Shown here: positions 48,960 to 61,571 of the stretch, one piece after another | Numbering within the stretch: position 1 is the first letter of the stretch | Layout of the letters: every line of letters begins with the position of its first letter | Assembly (NCBI GenBank): GCA_030407085.1 | Contig: CM059587.1 | Coordinates: 106,935,501 to 106,999,500 of the forward strand | Source of the DNA: Trichopria drosophilae | Taxonomy: Eukaryota; Arthropoda; Insecta; Hymenoptera; Diapriidae | Direction of reading: 5' to 3' | Length of the DNA: 64,000 nucleotides | Program-made: the position numbers and the translations under genes | The notes under the pieces: model-generated | The model's database searches: none | Told to the model about the DNA's origin: nothing | The model's input: the letters and a program-made list of their open reading frames with translations, nothing else

Positions 48960-49360
48960 CTTAACCAATTATGGAAAACGAGAGCAAAAAAAGCACGCGA
49001 ATGATCGATGTTACCGAAAGTTGGCAATTTGTAGGTATCCCTATGGGCCGAGGCGAATCTCCCCACGTTGAATTTGGTGCACCAGGAAAGTGCTCGTCCC
49101 AAAAATGGCGGTCGATCGTATTGCCGAGATATCGGCCGGTTCCATCTCATTGTTTCTCCGATCGCAACAATACCGGCACTGGTGCACAACCGCCCCCTTA
49201 TTCAACATAAGTGCGTGTGTGCGTTTAATACACACGTCGACAATACCTGGTTAATGCACTTCCACTGGTGCATGCGGATCACAAACACATGCACGGTGGT
49301 GCGATCCTATCTCGATCGGGCGTTTGTGTGAATCGGCTACACGAACACGCGTAAACAATT
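48960..49360. promoter_or_regulatory. GC-rich island, candidate conserved element
   Basis: GGCGGTCGATCGTATTGCCG, AGATATCGGCCGG and ATGGGCCGAGGCG, then CACACGTCGACAATACC. Four overlapping frames of 64-87 codons on both strands. No domain. GCGGATCACAAACACATGCA is followed by further CG-rich words to 49350. Confidence 0.35.
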
Positions 49361-51369
49361 AACACCAGGGTGCGTAATAAATTTGAATTTTTACGAGGGA
49401 TAAATTACCAACACCTTCGCCAAATTGGTCACACCAATTTTTATCTGCGTAATGTAAGATCGGGGTAAGTAAATTCTAATTAAAAAGATATTTTATGATA
49501 TTGCAACAAAATTACTAAGGAAAGCATTTTTTTACGAATGAGATTTTTTTTATTTCTCTCCTAAAATTGTTGATTTTTTGGTATAGGATGAAAATGAAAC
49601 TAAAGAAAATGGTCATTATATACGCATCAAGTTTAGCTAATAAAGAACCGGCGATTTTTGGCTTTTGCATGAGTTTATATGATAAACTGCAATCTGGGTT
49701 GATAACCTTAAGTCGAAGTTGCTTAATTCTGCCTAAGATTTTGTGCTTTTAGGGCGAGTAGAAATCTGTCATCGGATTCTCAAAATTACAATAGCATAGC
49801 AGTAAAACAGGATTTGGTTTTTTTCTTTTCAAACTCATTTCTTTACTTTGAGTTTAGAAAAATTTCAAATTCAGAATCAGCAAGTCCTAAACTTCTTAAA
49901 TACCGAATAAAAATAGTGGGAATTTTAAAGATACTCAAATCATAAACACTTGTAAAAAATAGTTATTAACACAAAAAATATCTAAAAAACATAAAAATGT
50001 TAAAATGAAATAATTTTTTTGAAAATTCAAATGCAAAATTATTTTTTTTCATGGGATATTCATTTGATGTCGAGTACATAGCTTGGGTACGACATTCTCT
50101 TGTTTTACATTCGAGGGATAATAGGTACGATAAAAATTTTTGCGCATGCGTGTTACAGCCGTGGTACTCCACACGGAGGGTACTCACTTAATCCCTCGGT
50201 GCATGCGAGGTATCGCTTTTTCTCGAATGACGTTATCAGCCTGTTGGGGTGCGAAACTTTTCTGAATGAAATCAATCGGTCCCATAGATGACGATTTGTT
50301 TTACCAGCCGCGTCGAAATGTTAATCCTACTTTTCACTGCATTACTTGCAATAACGTTGATATTTATATTCATTGATTAAAAATTAGTTTCTATGGAACA
50401 TATTGAAAAAAATAAAAAATTATATGAACAAAGCAATAAGAAGCGTAATCAGTAATAATATTAAGCAATAATAATAAGCAATTAGAGAACTTGAAATATT
50501 GAAGGAATCTGCAAAAAAAAATAACTCGTATAAAAAATAATCGTGGCATTATAATAATAGTATTACTAGATAGTAGTGTAGTACATAATTTTTTCATAGT
50601 TTATTCGTTTTTTTAAAGTACTGAATTTTTCAAAAATAAATTTCACTTCAACAATATACATTTGCATATTTTGATTTATTTTCTTTTCCATTTCAAAATG
50701 GCGTCTGAACATTAAACTTTGAAATTGAAGAAATTGCATTTCGAATGCTAAGTTTTCTATCTAGTAAAATCATACAGTTATTACGAGTTTTGCATGACCT
50801 ATTTTGGTTTTCGGAAGCTGTAATATGTCATAAAATCAAATGTCAAGATGACGTATGCTATGTGTTCAAAAGAAATACGTGTATTTCGAGTTCTATTACA
50901 ATCAAAGTGGGTGTGTTATTTGGTAATTAATAATTTCTTAAAGTTTAGTCATCGCTAAGTAGATTCTTGAGTCTGTTTACCAAATTGCAAAACGCCTGAT
51001 CCAATATTACGGAATCGTTATCTCAAGTTTCACATTTCCGGAATAGAAAAAAAATGCCAATTTGATTTTAAAGTCAACATTATTGTTAATATTTTTTTGA
51101 TTGATTACGTAAATTGTTTTTGAGAAAAAAATACTTTGTATTTGCTGCTAATAGTCCATTACACTTATGTAAATACACTAGTGTAGTAATAATACAAAAT
51201 AGTAACAAAAACCAAATCTATTTTCATTTTTGTTAAGTAAGGATAAAATACTGTGACCTACAGAAAAGAAAGAAGTAAAATGAACGCAAAATATAAAAAG
51301 AAGGTTCAATCGCATTAAAAATAACATATTAGACATATCGGTAATTTCCTCAAATGAATTTTAAAAAAA
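49361..51369. other. AT-rich stretch without a supportable gene
   Basis: Only frames of 60-73 codons. A patch of higher GC at 50140-50290 includes GCGCATGCGTGTTACAGCCG, TGGTACTCCACACGG. Nothing recognised. Confidence 0.42.
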
Positions 51370-53179
51370 CTCACACACATGACACTAACAAAGTAGTGTC
51401 TAAAAAGAATATCACAGAAATATAAGCAGATACAAAAATAACAAAATTGTCAGTAACTGAAAAGGATAAACATAAATATGACAAAAATAATAAAATAACT
51501 GCAAAGTAATGACCGAAATAAAAAAGAAATAACAACCCAAAGTGTTGATGCATTTACAATAATACAGACATAGAATACTTACAAATGAACAAAAATACCA
51601 CAAAAATTGCAGAATTAAAAGTAACATGAAAGTTACAAAATGATAAATAACAAAGACGACATAAAAATTACAAAATAACCACAACAACGTAAAAATACGA
51701 AATCGAAAAGAATAAAAATAACACAAAAATTATAAAATGAAAAATGACAAAAATAACAAACACAAAAAGTGGACTATAATTCATAGAATATATTCAACCT
51801 TAAGCCGACCGTATAACAATTTTATTATCGTTAATCGACGGAAAGTCGACATTTTGTAGTCCACGATAGTCCACTTTTAGTCAACTCAAATTTTATGGAA
51901 GATAACGTAAGCATTTAAAAGTGAAAAATAAAAAAGTACCCTAAAAATTGCAAAATTCAAGATGACTAATAATAACAGAATAAAAAATAACAAAGAAATT
52001 AAAATAAAAATAACAAAATACAACGTACGAATAAAGTTTAATTAAAACAACATAACTAAAATAAAAAAAAAACATTTAGCAATTTACAGAATAAGGCAAA
52101 AAAGTAGATAAGAAATACAAAAATTAATGGAAACAAATTATAAAACTGTACCGTGAAATTAAGATCGGTTAGGAAAAATTATTATCATACTCAAAAAATT
52201 CTACCTTTTTCATATATTTCATTTGACCAATAATAACATTTTTCCGAAATGACATTACAAGTTATTACGTTTATTAATTTTTTATTTTTAAGACCCAATA
52301 AATCATCGGTGAGCCAATATACGTACATTGTACGCTGCTTTCATTTTTCTCACTATAAATGCTCGAATTCTTAATTTGGCATGCGATTATGCGCGAGTAA
52401 ATCGTTTCCGAGATGATGAAGCGAGTTATTATAATTGAACGCTATAATAACCTAGACGGCAGCCGGGTGTAACTGAAATCATAATTACCGTAATTGCACT
52501 CTAATTATCGTAATTTATTGCCGGATCTGAGATGATTTTGTTTTTCTTAACATTTCACTCGCTCGTCGAAAAAGTCTTCGTTTCGTATTAATCTCGTTCT
52601 TGCTCAGATTTTTTAAATTTATGTATTGTTCAAACTATGTTTTGTCAAGAAATCTTTGATTTATTTTTTGTTATAAAGGTATAAAGTTATAAAGTAGGTT
52701 GTTGATAAATATTAGGCTAAAGTTGGAAAATTGGTCAGCGATGTGCGGGATATTGTTTGAAGTAAATAGTAAATACCTCCAAGAACAAGACTAACGTTCG
52801 TAAAGAAATGATCGAAGCAAAATGAATCATGAATATGAAACAAAGGGCCCAAAAAATATATAAAATAACAAAAATATTTAAATTAATGTAGTTAAAAAAA
52901 ATGAATATTGTATGAAACGGGCCTTAAAATAACAAAGTCTTAATGTTGAACATCAGCATCACATGACGAAGATAGTGCAAATTAAAGTGATCTACAACAA
53001 ATATACACATATAGTACAAAATATGAAAATAACAATAAAATACCAAACATTTTCAAAATAATAAAACACAACGAATGCCCACAAGTTTTGAAAAAAAAAA
53101 TAAAAAGAAATGTTAATGAAAAAAGTCAACAAATTTGGAAATTTATGAAAAACGGTTAACTCGAAACTACACAATCTGT

Positions 53180-53485
53180 TAAATCTTCCCGCACAATTTA
53201 TGACGGGGAAAAGGGACGGACGCACCGGATATGACGCACTGACTGAATCGCGTAAAACCAGTAGGAATGCGATTAAGCGCCCGCGCCAGCGAAGCGAATT
53301 ACGCGCATTCGGCATGCGAGTGCAAAAGAAGTGGTACACACTCAGGTATGCGAAGCAACGTCCTATCGGGCAGATATGTTAATTTTTGCGGCGCCCTCTT
53401 GCACGTCCTGACTCCTGGAGGATGACGCGCGACGATGACGCCGTCGTCAACACTCTTTGGAGAACATCAACACGATCCAGTTAAA
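53180..53485. promoter_or_regulatory. GC-rich island inside the AACAAAAATAAC tract
   Basis: AAGCGCCCGCGCCAGCGAAG, GCGAATTACGCGCATTCGG, then GATGACGCGCGACGATGACG. It stands out sharply from the AT-rich repeat on both sides. Its short frames are not recognisable. Confidence 0.35.
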
Positions 53486-55494
53486 ATGACAAAAATTAAC
53501 ATGAGATTTTCGAAACTACGTTAAAGTACACTACCCTCAAAAACGAAAAAATAATTTAAAAATAACAAAAATAAACAAAAACAAAGACAACAAAGTAACA
53601 ATGTCAACAAAAATTAAAAAAATTCGTAGCAAAATTTGAAAACTTGTGTAAAGTCGCTACCAATAACATACAAAAGTACATTAACAGAAAGAAAGTGAGT
53701 TTATGATAAAAAACCAACGTAACAATAAGAACAAAGTTGTGACATTGACATAATAACATTAATAAATACCCAGAAAACTGTAGCAAGTAACTAAAGACCG
53801 AAAACTTAAATTCCTACAGAAATATATTAATCTAGCAGAAGCAATGAAGGCATGGCACGTTGTAAGAATCGTTGTAAGAATAAAAAAAATAACAAAAATA
53901 ACAAAGTTAATATAATTCACAAAATGGAAATTGATTTCAAACCCCATAATTGTAAAAAACTCTAGAAAATATACGTTTAGCGTATTGCGCGAAAATAATT
54001 AACAGAAATAATAAACACTACTCCTGGAACGAGTGTAACACTAGACAAAGACAAAATAACGGAATTAACAAAGATAATAACAATACGACAAATAAATGAT
54101 ATGAAAAGTTCAAAGCAATGACAAATTTAATAATTATGTTAAAAATCTGAAAAAACTGAATAAATAACAAAAAAATATTTAGTACAATGTGTACAATAAT
54201 AACAAAAGTAACACACAATTGAAAGTGTAACATGCACAAAAGCATAATTTTGCGCATGTTTCGGAGAACGATTTGAAAATATAACAAGCTATGAATGAAA
54301 GGAACTTTGAATAAGTATAAAAATTAATTGCAAGAAATAACAACAAAAATAACAAGAGTAACAATATGGAAAACTATAACAAACTTACTACATTTGCAAT
54401 AACTGACAAAAATATTGAAAGAAATAAAAAAATGAATAACAGCTAAACAAAAGTAACAAAAATAAAATATTAGAGGGATCGAAAAGTACAAAAGCAAAAG
54501 TCCTCTTAAAGTAAACAAATTCAATAAGAATGACAAAATAAACTAACAGGAGCATAAACAGAAACAAAGGTACAGAAATAATACAAGTGGTGAGATAATC
54601 AACGATTCAATAAATGATTCACGTTATGGGGATAACAAAAATAACAATATTGCGAACACTACAAAACGTAAAAGTGACGTGTGATAAAGTAAGAGAAGTA
54701 ACAAAATACAAAACATTTAAAAATTGTTAATTGCTACAACAGTAAGAAAGACAACAGTACAAAATAACAAAAATAACATAAAAAAGGATAAGCAAGAAAA
54801 CACAAGTACTTAAACGTAACAAATATGCGAAAATTTGTTACTTTTCTGGTATATGTCACGTTAATTTTAAATCGTTTATATTTTTTATTTTTATTTCATT
54901 CATTTTATTAGCATATTATTTTTCAGTTTGTTATATATGTTATTTTTCTTTCCTGTGTTATTTCTGACGTGATTATAGATTTGTTATCATCTTTCATATC
55001 GTTTATTCTTATCTTTCCTATCGTCATATTCGCTAATTTTATAATTTGTTAAATTTTCATTGCAATCTCTTTTATTCATTATTGTTTTGTATTTTTGTTG
55101 ATCTTTTGCATATTTGTCAATTTTGCCATCATTGTAGTGCCCTTTTACTTAATTATAATAAAGTATGAAAAATAAACAAAAATTGCGGCACGGGAATGAT
55201 ACAAAAAATTATAATTATGTAAACAAAACATATCTGTGGTGATAAGAATAAAATCAGTAGACAACAACATGGATAACAACAATAAAAATTTGGTTACTAA
55301 CATTACTAATTCTAGCTAAATAAAAAGAAATGCATTCATCAAATAACAAAATAAAAGTATCGATATTTAAATTATTAGGTCCGACACGTGTATCAGCGAC
55401 AACAAACATAAGAAACTGGCGTAAAAATCATAATGTGATGACGTTAATACGAAGAGGAACATAATATAAACCAAATTAACCTTGAAGTGAAATT

Positions 55495-56260
55495 ACAAAA
55501 ATAACTGGAATAATATACCAGTGACAACAAACATAACAATGTGACGTAACATTACCAAAAAAATAAATTTTTATTAATTTAATCAGAAAAGGAAGAAAAT
55601 GTAAAACAAAATAAAACCTGAAGTGAAATTACGAAAATAATACAAAGCATGCATCACGGGAATAACAAAAATAACAAAATAATAAAAAATCCCGATGTAA
55701 CAAATATAACAAAAATAATAATGTGAAACCAGGTTAATGTTATATTTAAATTACAGTGGTCCCCGTCCTAACGCATCCCGTCCTAACGCATATTTCTTTC
55801 CCGTCTAAATGCATAGATTCCCCTTTGTTCCTCTCCCCACAACACGATTCTTAGTTGCTAGCGTTGTTGGTGAGACATCTACGCGCATGCTCAGTATGAT
55901 AAATGCAAAGAGACTTTTGCCGTAGTGGGGGTTGAGGGAGGATATGCGTTTGGACGGGGACGGCCATTTTTGATGGAACGAAACATATGCGTTAGGACGG
56001 GGACCACTGTACAAAAATAATCTACATAACAGGAATAACAAAAATACGTAAAACGTAACCCAGATATAATGAATTTGACACCTGAACCAGTGACAACAGA
56101 CATAACAATGTGACATAACAATAATAACAAAAATAAATAGATTAATTCAATAAGAAAAGGAACAAAATGTAAAACATGAAGTGAAATTACAAAAATAATA
56201 CAAGTAACTTGTATCACGGGAATAACAAAAGTAAAAAAATAATAAAAATCCCAAATACAA
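55495..56260. repeat. Tandem duplication of about 310 bp split by a MITE
   Basis: CCAGTGACAACAAACATAAC, AATGTGACGTAAC at 55518 recurs as CCAGTGACAACAGACATAAC, AATGTGACATAAC at 56087. Both are followed in order by ATAAATA, TCAGAAAAGGAA / TAAGAAAAGGAA, AAATGTAAAAC, TGAAGTGAAATTAC, AATAATACAA, ATCACGGGAATAAC and AAATCCC. The distance is about 569 bp, of which 258 bp is the MITE with its TA, leaving a period near 311 bp. Confidence 0.78.
55754..56009. mobile_element. TA-flanked pogo/Tigger-like MITE, 256 bp
   Basis: Perfect terminal inverted repeats of at least 23 bp (CAGTGGTCCCCGTCCTAACG and on) with TA at 55752-55753 and 56010-56011. A second copy of the GTCCTAACGCAT word lies just inside the left end. 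The inner part carries GTAGTGGGGGTTGAGGG, resembling the interior of the 32.0-32.5 kb elements. It lies inside the AACAAAAATAAC-rich tract and splits a tandem duplication of about 310 bp. Perfect ends suggest recent activity. Non-coding. Confidence 0.88.
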
Positions 56261-56579
56261 TAAAAAAAAATATAAATAACGGTTTCTGTACTTAATATAA
56301 AACTCTTTGTTATTTCTCCTTACCCTGGTAGAAATTTGTCTACTCTGATCTACCCGTCTGCCCTGAAATCAGACTTCTTGTTAGAGACTGCTCATTTTGC
56401 CTGTACCTTTAAAATGGGAAATATCGAAACTGGACAAAAACTAGCCAAAAACTGGATTCATTTTCTACTAGGATACTCATGATTATGATCATGGAGAACA
56501 CGTCCTACTAAGGAAACATTGACAGTGGCAGATAAAACTGAAGAAAATTCAGGATTTCTTCAACCAGGCATTAGCCAGA

Positions 56580-57260
56580 GAATCGTTTTTCAACCAGGAT
56601 GATGGCGTGGTGGAAAAAACTCGATGGCGATGGCGTCACCGTCGCACGGGCGTCGGGTTTTCGTGCGGCGGCCCTGGTCGCGGTTGGCGGCCCTGCTGGG
56701 TGGGTACGTGAGATAGAATCAGTAGCTGGAGCTAGTTAGACGATAGCATCGCCGAGCCGCGAAGCGAGGGAACCTCTGGGGGTGGTCAGGGGGTGGGTGA
56801 GGGCGAGAAGGAGAAAACGCTAACGAGACTGAGAGAGACGGAGAGAGAAAAGAGGCGAACGGAGAGCGATCGCTGATAAGGGCAGCCGCGCAGCCGATAA
56901 CGCTCCCTTATCTACGTCCAGTGGCGCCGCAACTCTCAAGGCTTTCCACTTCGCTTCAAAATATATATATATGAAGCTGGCTTGCATATATACATTCGCG
57001 GCTTATAACCGAGAAGAGCCGAACGACCACGATCTTTGTATAATACGTGTGACAGGGATGGGAATGACGGAATTATAATACTGCAAAATCCCATTCGGTC
57101 CTCTCGATCCCTCCCTTTCGGATCGCTTTACATGTACGTCAAGCGGGAAACGTTCCTTTCGATCCTGATTCCCGATAACTATGATCGGCGTGTTTAATGA
57201 ATATTTTATATACATACATACATATATATGAACCATCGCGAGGTACACCTCGATAACGAT
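56580..57260. promoter_or_regulatory. Strong GC-rich island inside the AACAAAAATAAC tract
   Basis: GTGGTGGAAAAAACTCGATG, GGCGTCACCGTCGCACGGGC and GGGCAGCCGCGCAGCCGATA, ACGCTCCCTTATCTACG. Contains CTGATAAGG and CCTTATC (paired GATA-type words), and an (AT)n/CATA microsatellite at 57205-57230. An 81-codon minus frame is not recognisable. Best candidate regulatory DNA in the right half. Confidence 0.4.
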
Positions 57261-57759
57261 TCTTATCGGTTAATAACAATCGCACTGGTAACTGCACATC
57301 GTGAAATAACTACCGTTATATTTCAGATTCTCAGTATTACGGTGCCGTAACGAGAAATTAGGTTCGAAATGACCGACTTTGTAATGATATTTTCCAAAAT
57401 TCGATATTTCGAAACGGTAATATTTTCGGTAATGCCGACAAGGTTAATTGATTTTTTGACAAAACTACCGATTCTGATGTCAGGCCGTTATTAACAAATA
57501 ACAGGAATAACAAAAATAACAATTGCACATAATTTATTTCTCTGTTCAATAAACTGCAACGCAAAGAAAGACAAATCCAAATTTAGTAATGTCATAAAAA
57601 TATAAAATCTAATGATCATAACGAATTGAAGTAAGAAAAAATAACAATAGAAATATATTTAAGCAATATAACAAAAATAACAAAACAAAAAATTTCGTAA
57701 AGAAATTGCGCAAATAACAAATAAGCAAACAAAAAACGGATACAACAAAAATAATAATA

Positions 57760-57996
57760 TAGTAGATTCCTGGTATAATTTGCCTGGTTCCATCTGGTTA
57801 TATTTACCTGTCGTCGCGCTTTACCTTTTTCTCCCACCTTGCGAGCAGGGGCCTCAGAAAGGGCCTGCTGTGACGTCACGAACAATACGCGACTGAAGGG
57901 AGTGAGACATGCGCCGCTCACTTTCTTTTGGTAAATATAACGAGACGGGAGTGAAAGGCAAGGAACCGAATGCGTAAATATACCGGGACACAACTG
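57760..57996. mobile_element. TA-flanked MITE, copy B of a two-copy family
   Basis: 237-bp relative of the 42864-43099 element in the same orientation. It shares the central GGGCCTGCTGTGACGTCAC and ACTGAAGGGAGTGAGA blocks and the GTAAATATAACGAGAC block. The right end reads inward as CAGTTGTGTCCCGGTATATT, flanked by TA. The left end is decayed (TAGT for CAGT). It is inserted in the AACAAAAATAAC-rich tract. Confidence 0.82.
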
Positions 57997-59579
57997 TAAT
58001 ACAATCTCAGGTGCAAGAGAAATGTTGTGCTGAAATTACGAAAATAACAAATAACATAAATAATAAAAATCCCAAATATAATGAAGATGAAAAAATGTAT
58101 CAAATATAGCGAACTTAACAAATTAACGTAACCATAATACAAAAAAAAAGAGAAGTAATAAACAAAACAAAAATAAGACCATATAAAAAGGAAGCCATAT
58201 TCGGAATGGAATTACAAAGAATGCATAAGTATGTAATTGCAGGACAAGAATAACATCCCATATATAACGAAAAAAAAACAAATGTATCGAATATTACGAA
58301 TACAACAAATTGACGTAACAATAGTAACAAAAAAGATTTTATTATACCATAATGAAACATGATGCCAATTTTGCAGTAACAAAAAATAAAATTGATATTA
58401 CGAAAGTAACATGAGTAACAAACAATAAAACGACTTAGTACAACTTATAATTTTTCTACAAAAATAATAGGAGAAACAAAAATAACAATTGAACACCAAA
58501 TATTTCGATTTACAAATAAATATACTCGAATAAAAGTCAACCCCAAATTTTACGATGTCATAAAAGTAGCAAACGGAACGATTGCAGCGAGTTAAAGTAA
58601 CAAAAATAACGAAATAAAAAAGCATAGAAAATTTTGTAATGAAATTGTAGAAAAAACATAAATAACATGCATAGCAGATATAACATACAACAAAAATAAC
58701 TAGATATACAAATCCCGTATATAAGGAAGATTTTGTTATGAGATTACGAAAATAACATAAATAGCATAATATCGACAACAAAAAATAATAAAAATCACAG
58801 ATTCAAGGACACTAAAAAATAACTACAACAAAATAACAACAATAACAACAACAGCAACAACAACTACGACAAAATGGCAATAATAATAACAGCAACAACA
58901 ACAACTAAAATAATAACAACAATAATACCAAGAACAAGAGATTTCAATAAAATAAACATAATATCATAAGACACGAAGCAAATTTCGTAATGATATATCG
59001 ATATTTCGTAAGTAATTGCACAATAAGAATAACAAAAATAACAAAATAATGAACATGCCATATATTACGAATATAATAAATTGAATAATAGCAAAAAAAC
59101 AGTTAACCAATATCACAAAAATAGAAATATAAAAAAAAAAGAAAATTTAGAAACCAAGTGACGGAAAATAAAATAAATAACATGAATAATAGGCACAATA
59201 AAAATAACAAGTTATACAATTTTCAGTTATAAGAAATATTTCGTAATAATATTACCAAAATAATATAAACAATATGTCTAATCTTAACAACAAAAATAAC
59301 AAATAATAAACATTTAAGATTTAACGATGATAAAAACGTATCCAATATAGCGAATATAGCAAGTTGACGCAATAACAGGACAACAAATATTAACAAACAA
59401 AACCGAAAATAACACCATGATAAACCTAGCGTAACAGAATTAGTAGGTCATTGCTTGACAAGAATTATAAAAATAACAATTAATGAATATCCGCGATATA
59501 TCAGAAGATACAAAAGATGTCCCATATTATTAATATTAGAAATGAACGTAACAATAATACCAAAATGAAGCAATATTTT

Positions 59580-59700
59580 AAAAAGCGCATTTTATGCACT
59601 CGAAATTTACATTCGGAGTTCCCCAAGTTTAAAATTCGATGCATAGTGTTCGTATTACGAGCGTAAAACTGTATTTGCGCCATTAATTCGAAAAGTATTA
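59580..59700. repeat. Member of the CGTAAAAC / GCATTTTATGC family
   Basis: AGCGCATTTTATGCACTCGA, AATTTACATTCGGAG and GTATTACGAGCGTAAAAC recur in opposite orientations here, inside the AACAAAAATAAC tract. The resemblance to the 45.6 kb family is by short words only. Confidence 0.35.
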
Positions 59701-60179
59701 AAGGAAGAACAAAAACAATAATAACAACAAAGATATTGGGATTTAAAGATACTAACAAACTTAATAAAATTGAAAACCCATTTTATAATGCAAATCTCGA
59801 TCATAATATATTAATGGTTAATGGTATAAAGATAATACATGTATCAACAGTAGAAGGAAGAAATTACCTTACCATACAATAACAATAACAAAACAAAAGA
59901 AATTAAAAAAGGAATAAAATTTTGTAATACAAATCCTGATAACAACTAAAATAAAATACACACCAGAAATAACAAAAATTAACAGATGTTTTGCTGTTGA
60001 AGGACCCTGTATATGAAACTCTCAATTTTACAAATATGTCAATAATCTGACGTGTAATAAATATAGGAAATACCGACAAATGCGGAAGAAATTGACGTAA
60101 TAACAAAAACAAACTAAAAGAGCATATCATAGCATTCTCGTCCAGTATTATTTACCCTAGCCAATGATTTTCCAACAAA

Positions 60180-60535
60180 ATTACGCGAACGACTTGCAAC
60201 CTTCTGATTCTGAAAGGTCAAAGGTCGGAGTACGATTCGTTCCACGTGCAATTAGTTTAAATAATTTAATTTGTTGAGAATACGGTACTCGAAGTCCGGG
60301 ATGTGTTTGCGGAACCAATATATCTAGAAGAGGTAAATGGACTCGAAGCATGGGATTTCTTTTATTGGCAGGATGATTTATACCATGGCGAACGAGGGAT
60401 AAGAAAGTATGAAATTGAATGTTTCTGAAATTTATATTGCGATTTACGGAGTGCGCTGCGAAAATCCGGTTTTCGATGGTTAAATTTATGCGAGTATTAC
60501 ATCGTTTTGGAATTCGCATTTACCAATGTACCATC
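60180..60535. promoter_or_regulatory. Raised-GC island at the end of the AACAAAAATAAC tract
   Basis: TTCCACGTGCAATTAG, GAAGTCCGGGATGTGTTTGC, then TTTACGGAGTGCGCTGCG. The minus frame of 112 codons is not recognised and contains no known domain. The block is complex sequence between two repeat-rich stretches, so it may be conserved non-coding DNA or a diverged exon. Confidence 0.32.
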
Positions 60536-61571
60536 GAATTGCAAATTTTAATAGCGAATAAGCATTAAGATAACGTGGTAGAAAATGAACGCGAAATTGG
60601 AGAAAAGTTAGAAAAATAACGGAATTCAATGAAATAATAAAATAAAGCAAATATAAAAAAAAATACTAATCGAAATTTTAGATAATTGTATATACATATT
60701 ATTAAATTCAAAATCTAATGAATGTAACAAAAGCAAAATAAAAACGATGCGAAATTAAATATATGACTATAGCAACTTTATATTATTAAATGTGTATTAT
60801 AACTGTTATGTTTACTACATCGTTTACTTCTTTTTAGTTTAATTCCAAGGATATATAGTAAGTAAAATCGGGATTTCTGGTAGCGATGATTTCACATCTT
60901 TCTGACTATCTATTTATGTACCTACATATATATAAAATCATATTTTTATAAACAAATAGTGGTTCCATCGCAAACCCAAAAGGATTATTTATTACTTAAA
61001 TTACCCCTATTAAATATACCGTCAAGACCAAGAAATAAATTCATTTATTTTAATTTTCGGTTATTGATCAAATTTTGTTTATCTTGTTACTATAGTTAGG
61101 TGTGTTATTTTTGTTATTTTTTCATACCATGCGATTGATCGTTTTGAATGATGCATAAAACTGTAAAAACAAGAAAGTCACATTCCTAAATTATTACACT
61201 TGAATAACAGAATCCTCAGATAACAATAAATTTGGTATAATGAATGAAAACTACTAAGAAAATAATATTAACAAAAGTTATTGATATAACAGTCTCATTT
61301 AAATAACAGAATTCACAATAATACATTAGTGAACAACTAAATTTTGATTATTTCTGAAATAACAAAAAAAGAACAACAAACCTATTTCCGTGAGTTTTAT
61401 TTCTTTGTACTTAGTTATTTTGATTGTTTTGTTGTTTATGCGGACTGTTATTGTTTCGCTGTCTCAAGATTATTGAATGTTCATATAATAGCAACAAAAA
61501 ATTTCCATTGGCACTATTAGTACTAATTATTTCTTTCTTTTGCACTGTTGTTATTTTTATAATAATATATA

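Larger units (their letters stand above)
51370..61400. repeat. 10-kb tract of degenerate AACAAAAATAAC repeats
   Basis: The + strand is dominated by variants of AACAAAAATAACA and AATAATAAC, with longer blocks that recur: AAATTTCGTAATGAAATTAC-type near 57690, 58030, 58630, 58730, 58980 and 59240, and ATGTATCGAATAT, CAAATTGACGTAACAATA-type near 58090, 58280, 59050 and 59330. The strand sense flips at about 54835-55140 and again near 61390-61560 (TTATTTTTGTTATT-like). GC islands (53.2, 56.6 and 60.2 kb) and two MITEs interrupt it. Long minus-strand frames rich in Phe, Leu, Tyr, Cys and Val are products of this composition and not genes. Confidence 0.8.

Noticed and set aside
51371..59758. Many minus-strand open frames of 60-127 codons rich in Phe, Leu, Tyr, Cys and Val
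   Set aside because: They mirror the AACAAAAATAAC composition of the plus strand, lack any domain, and look like membrane proteins only because TTT/TTG/TAT/GTT codons dominate.
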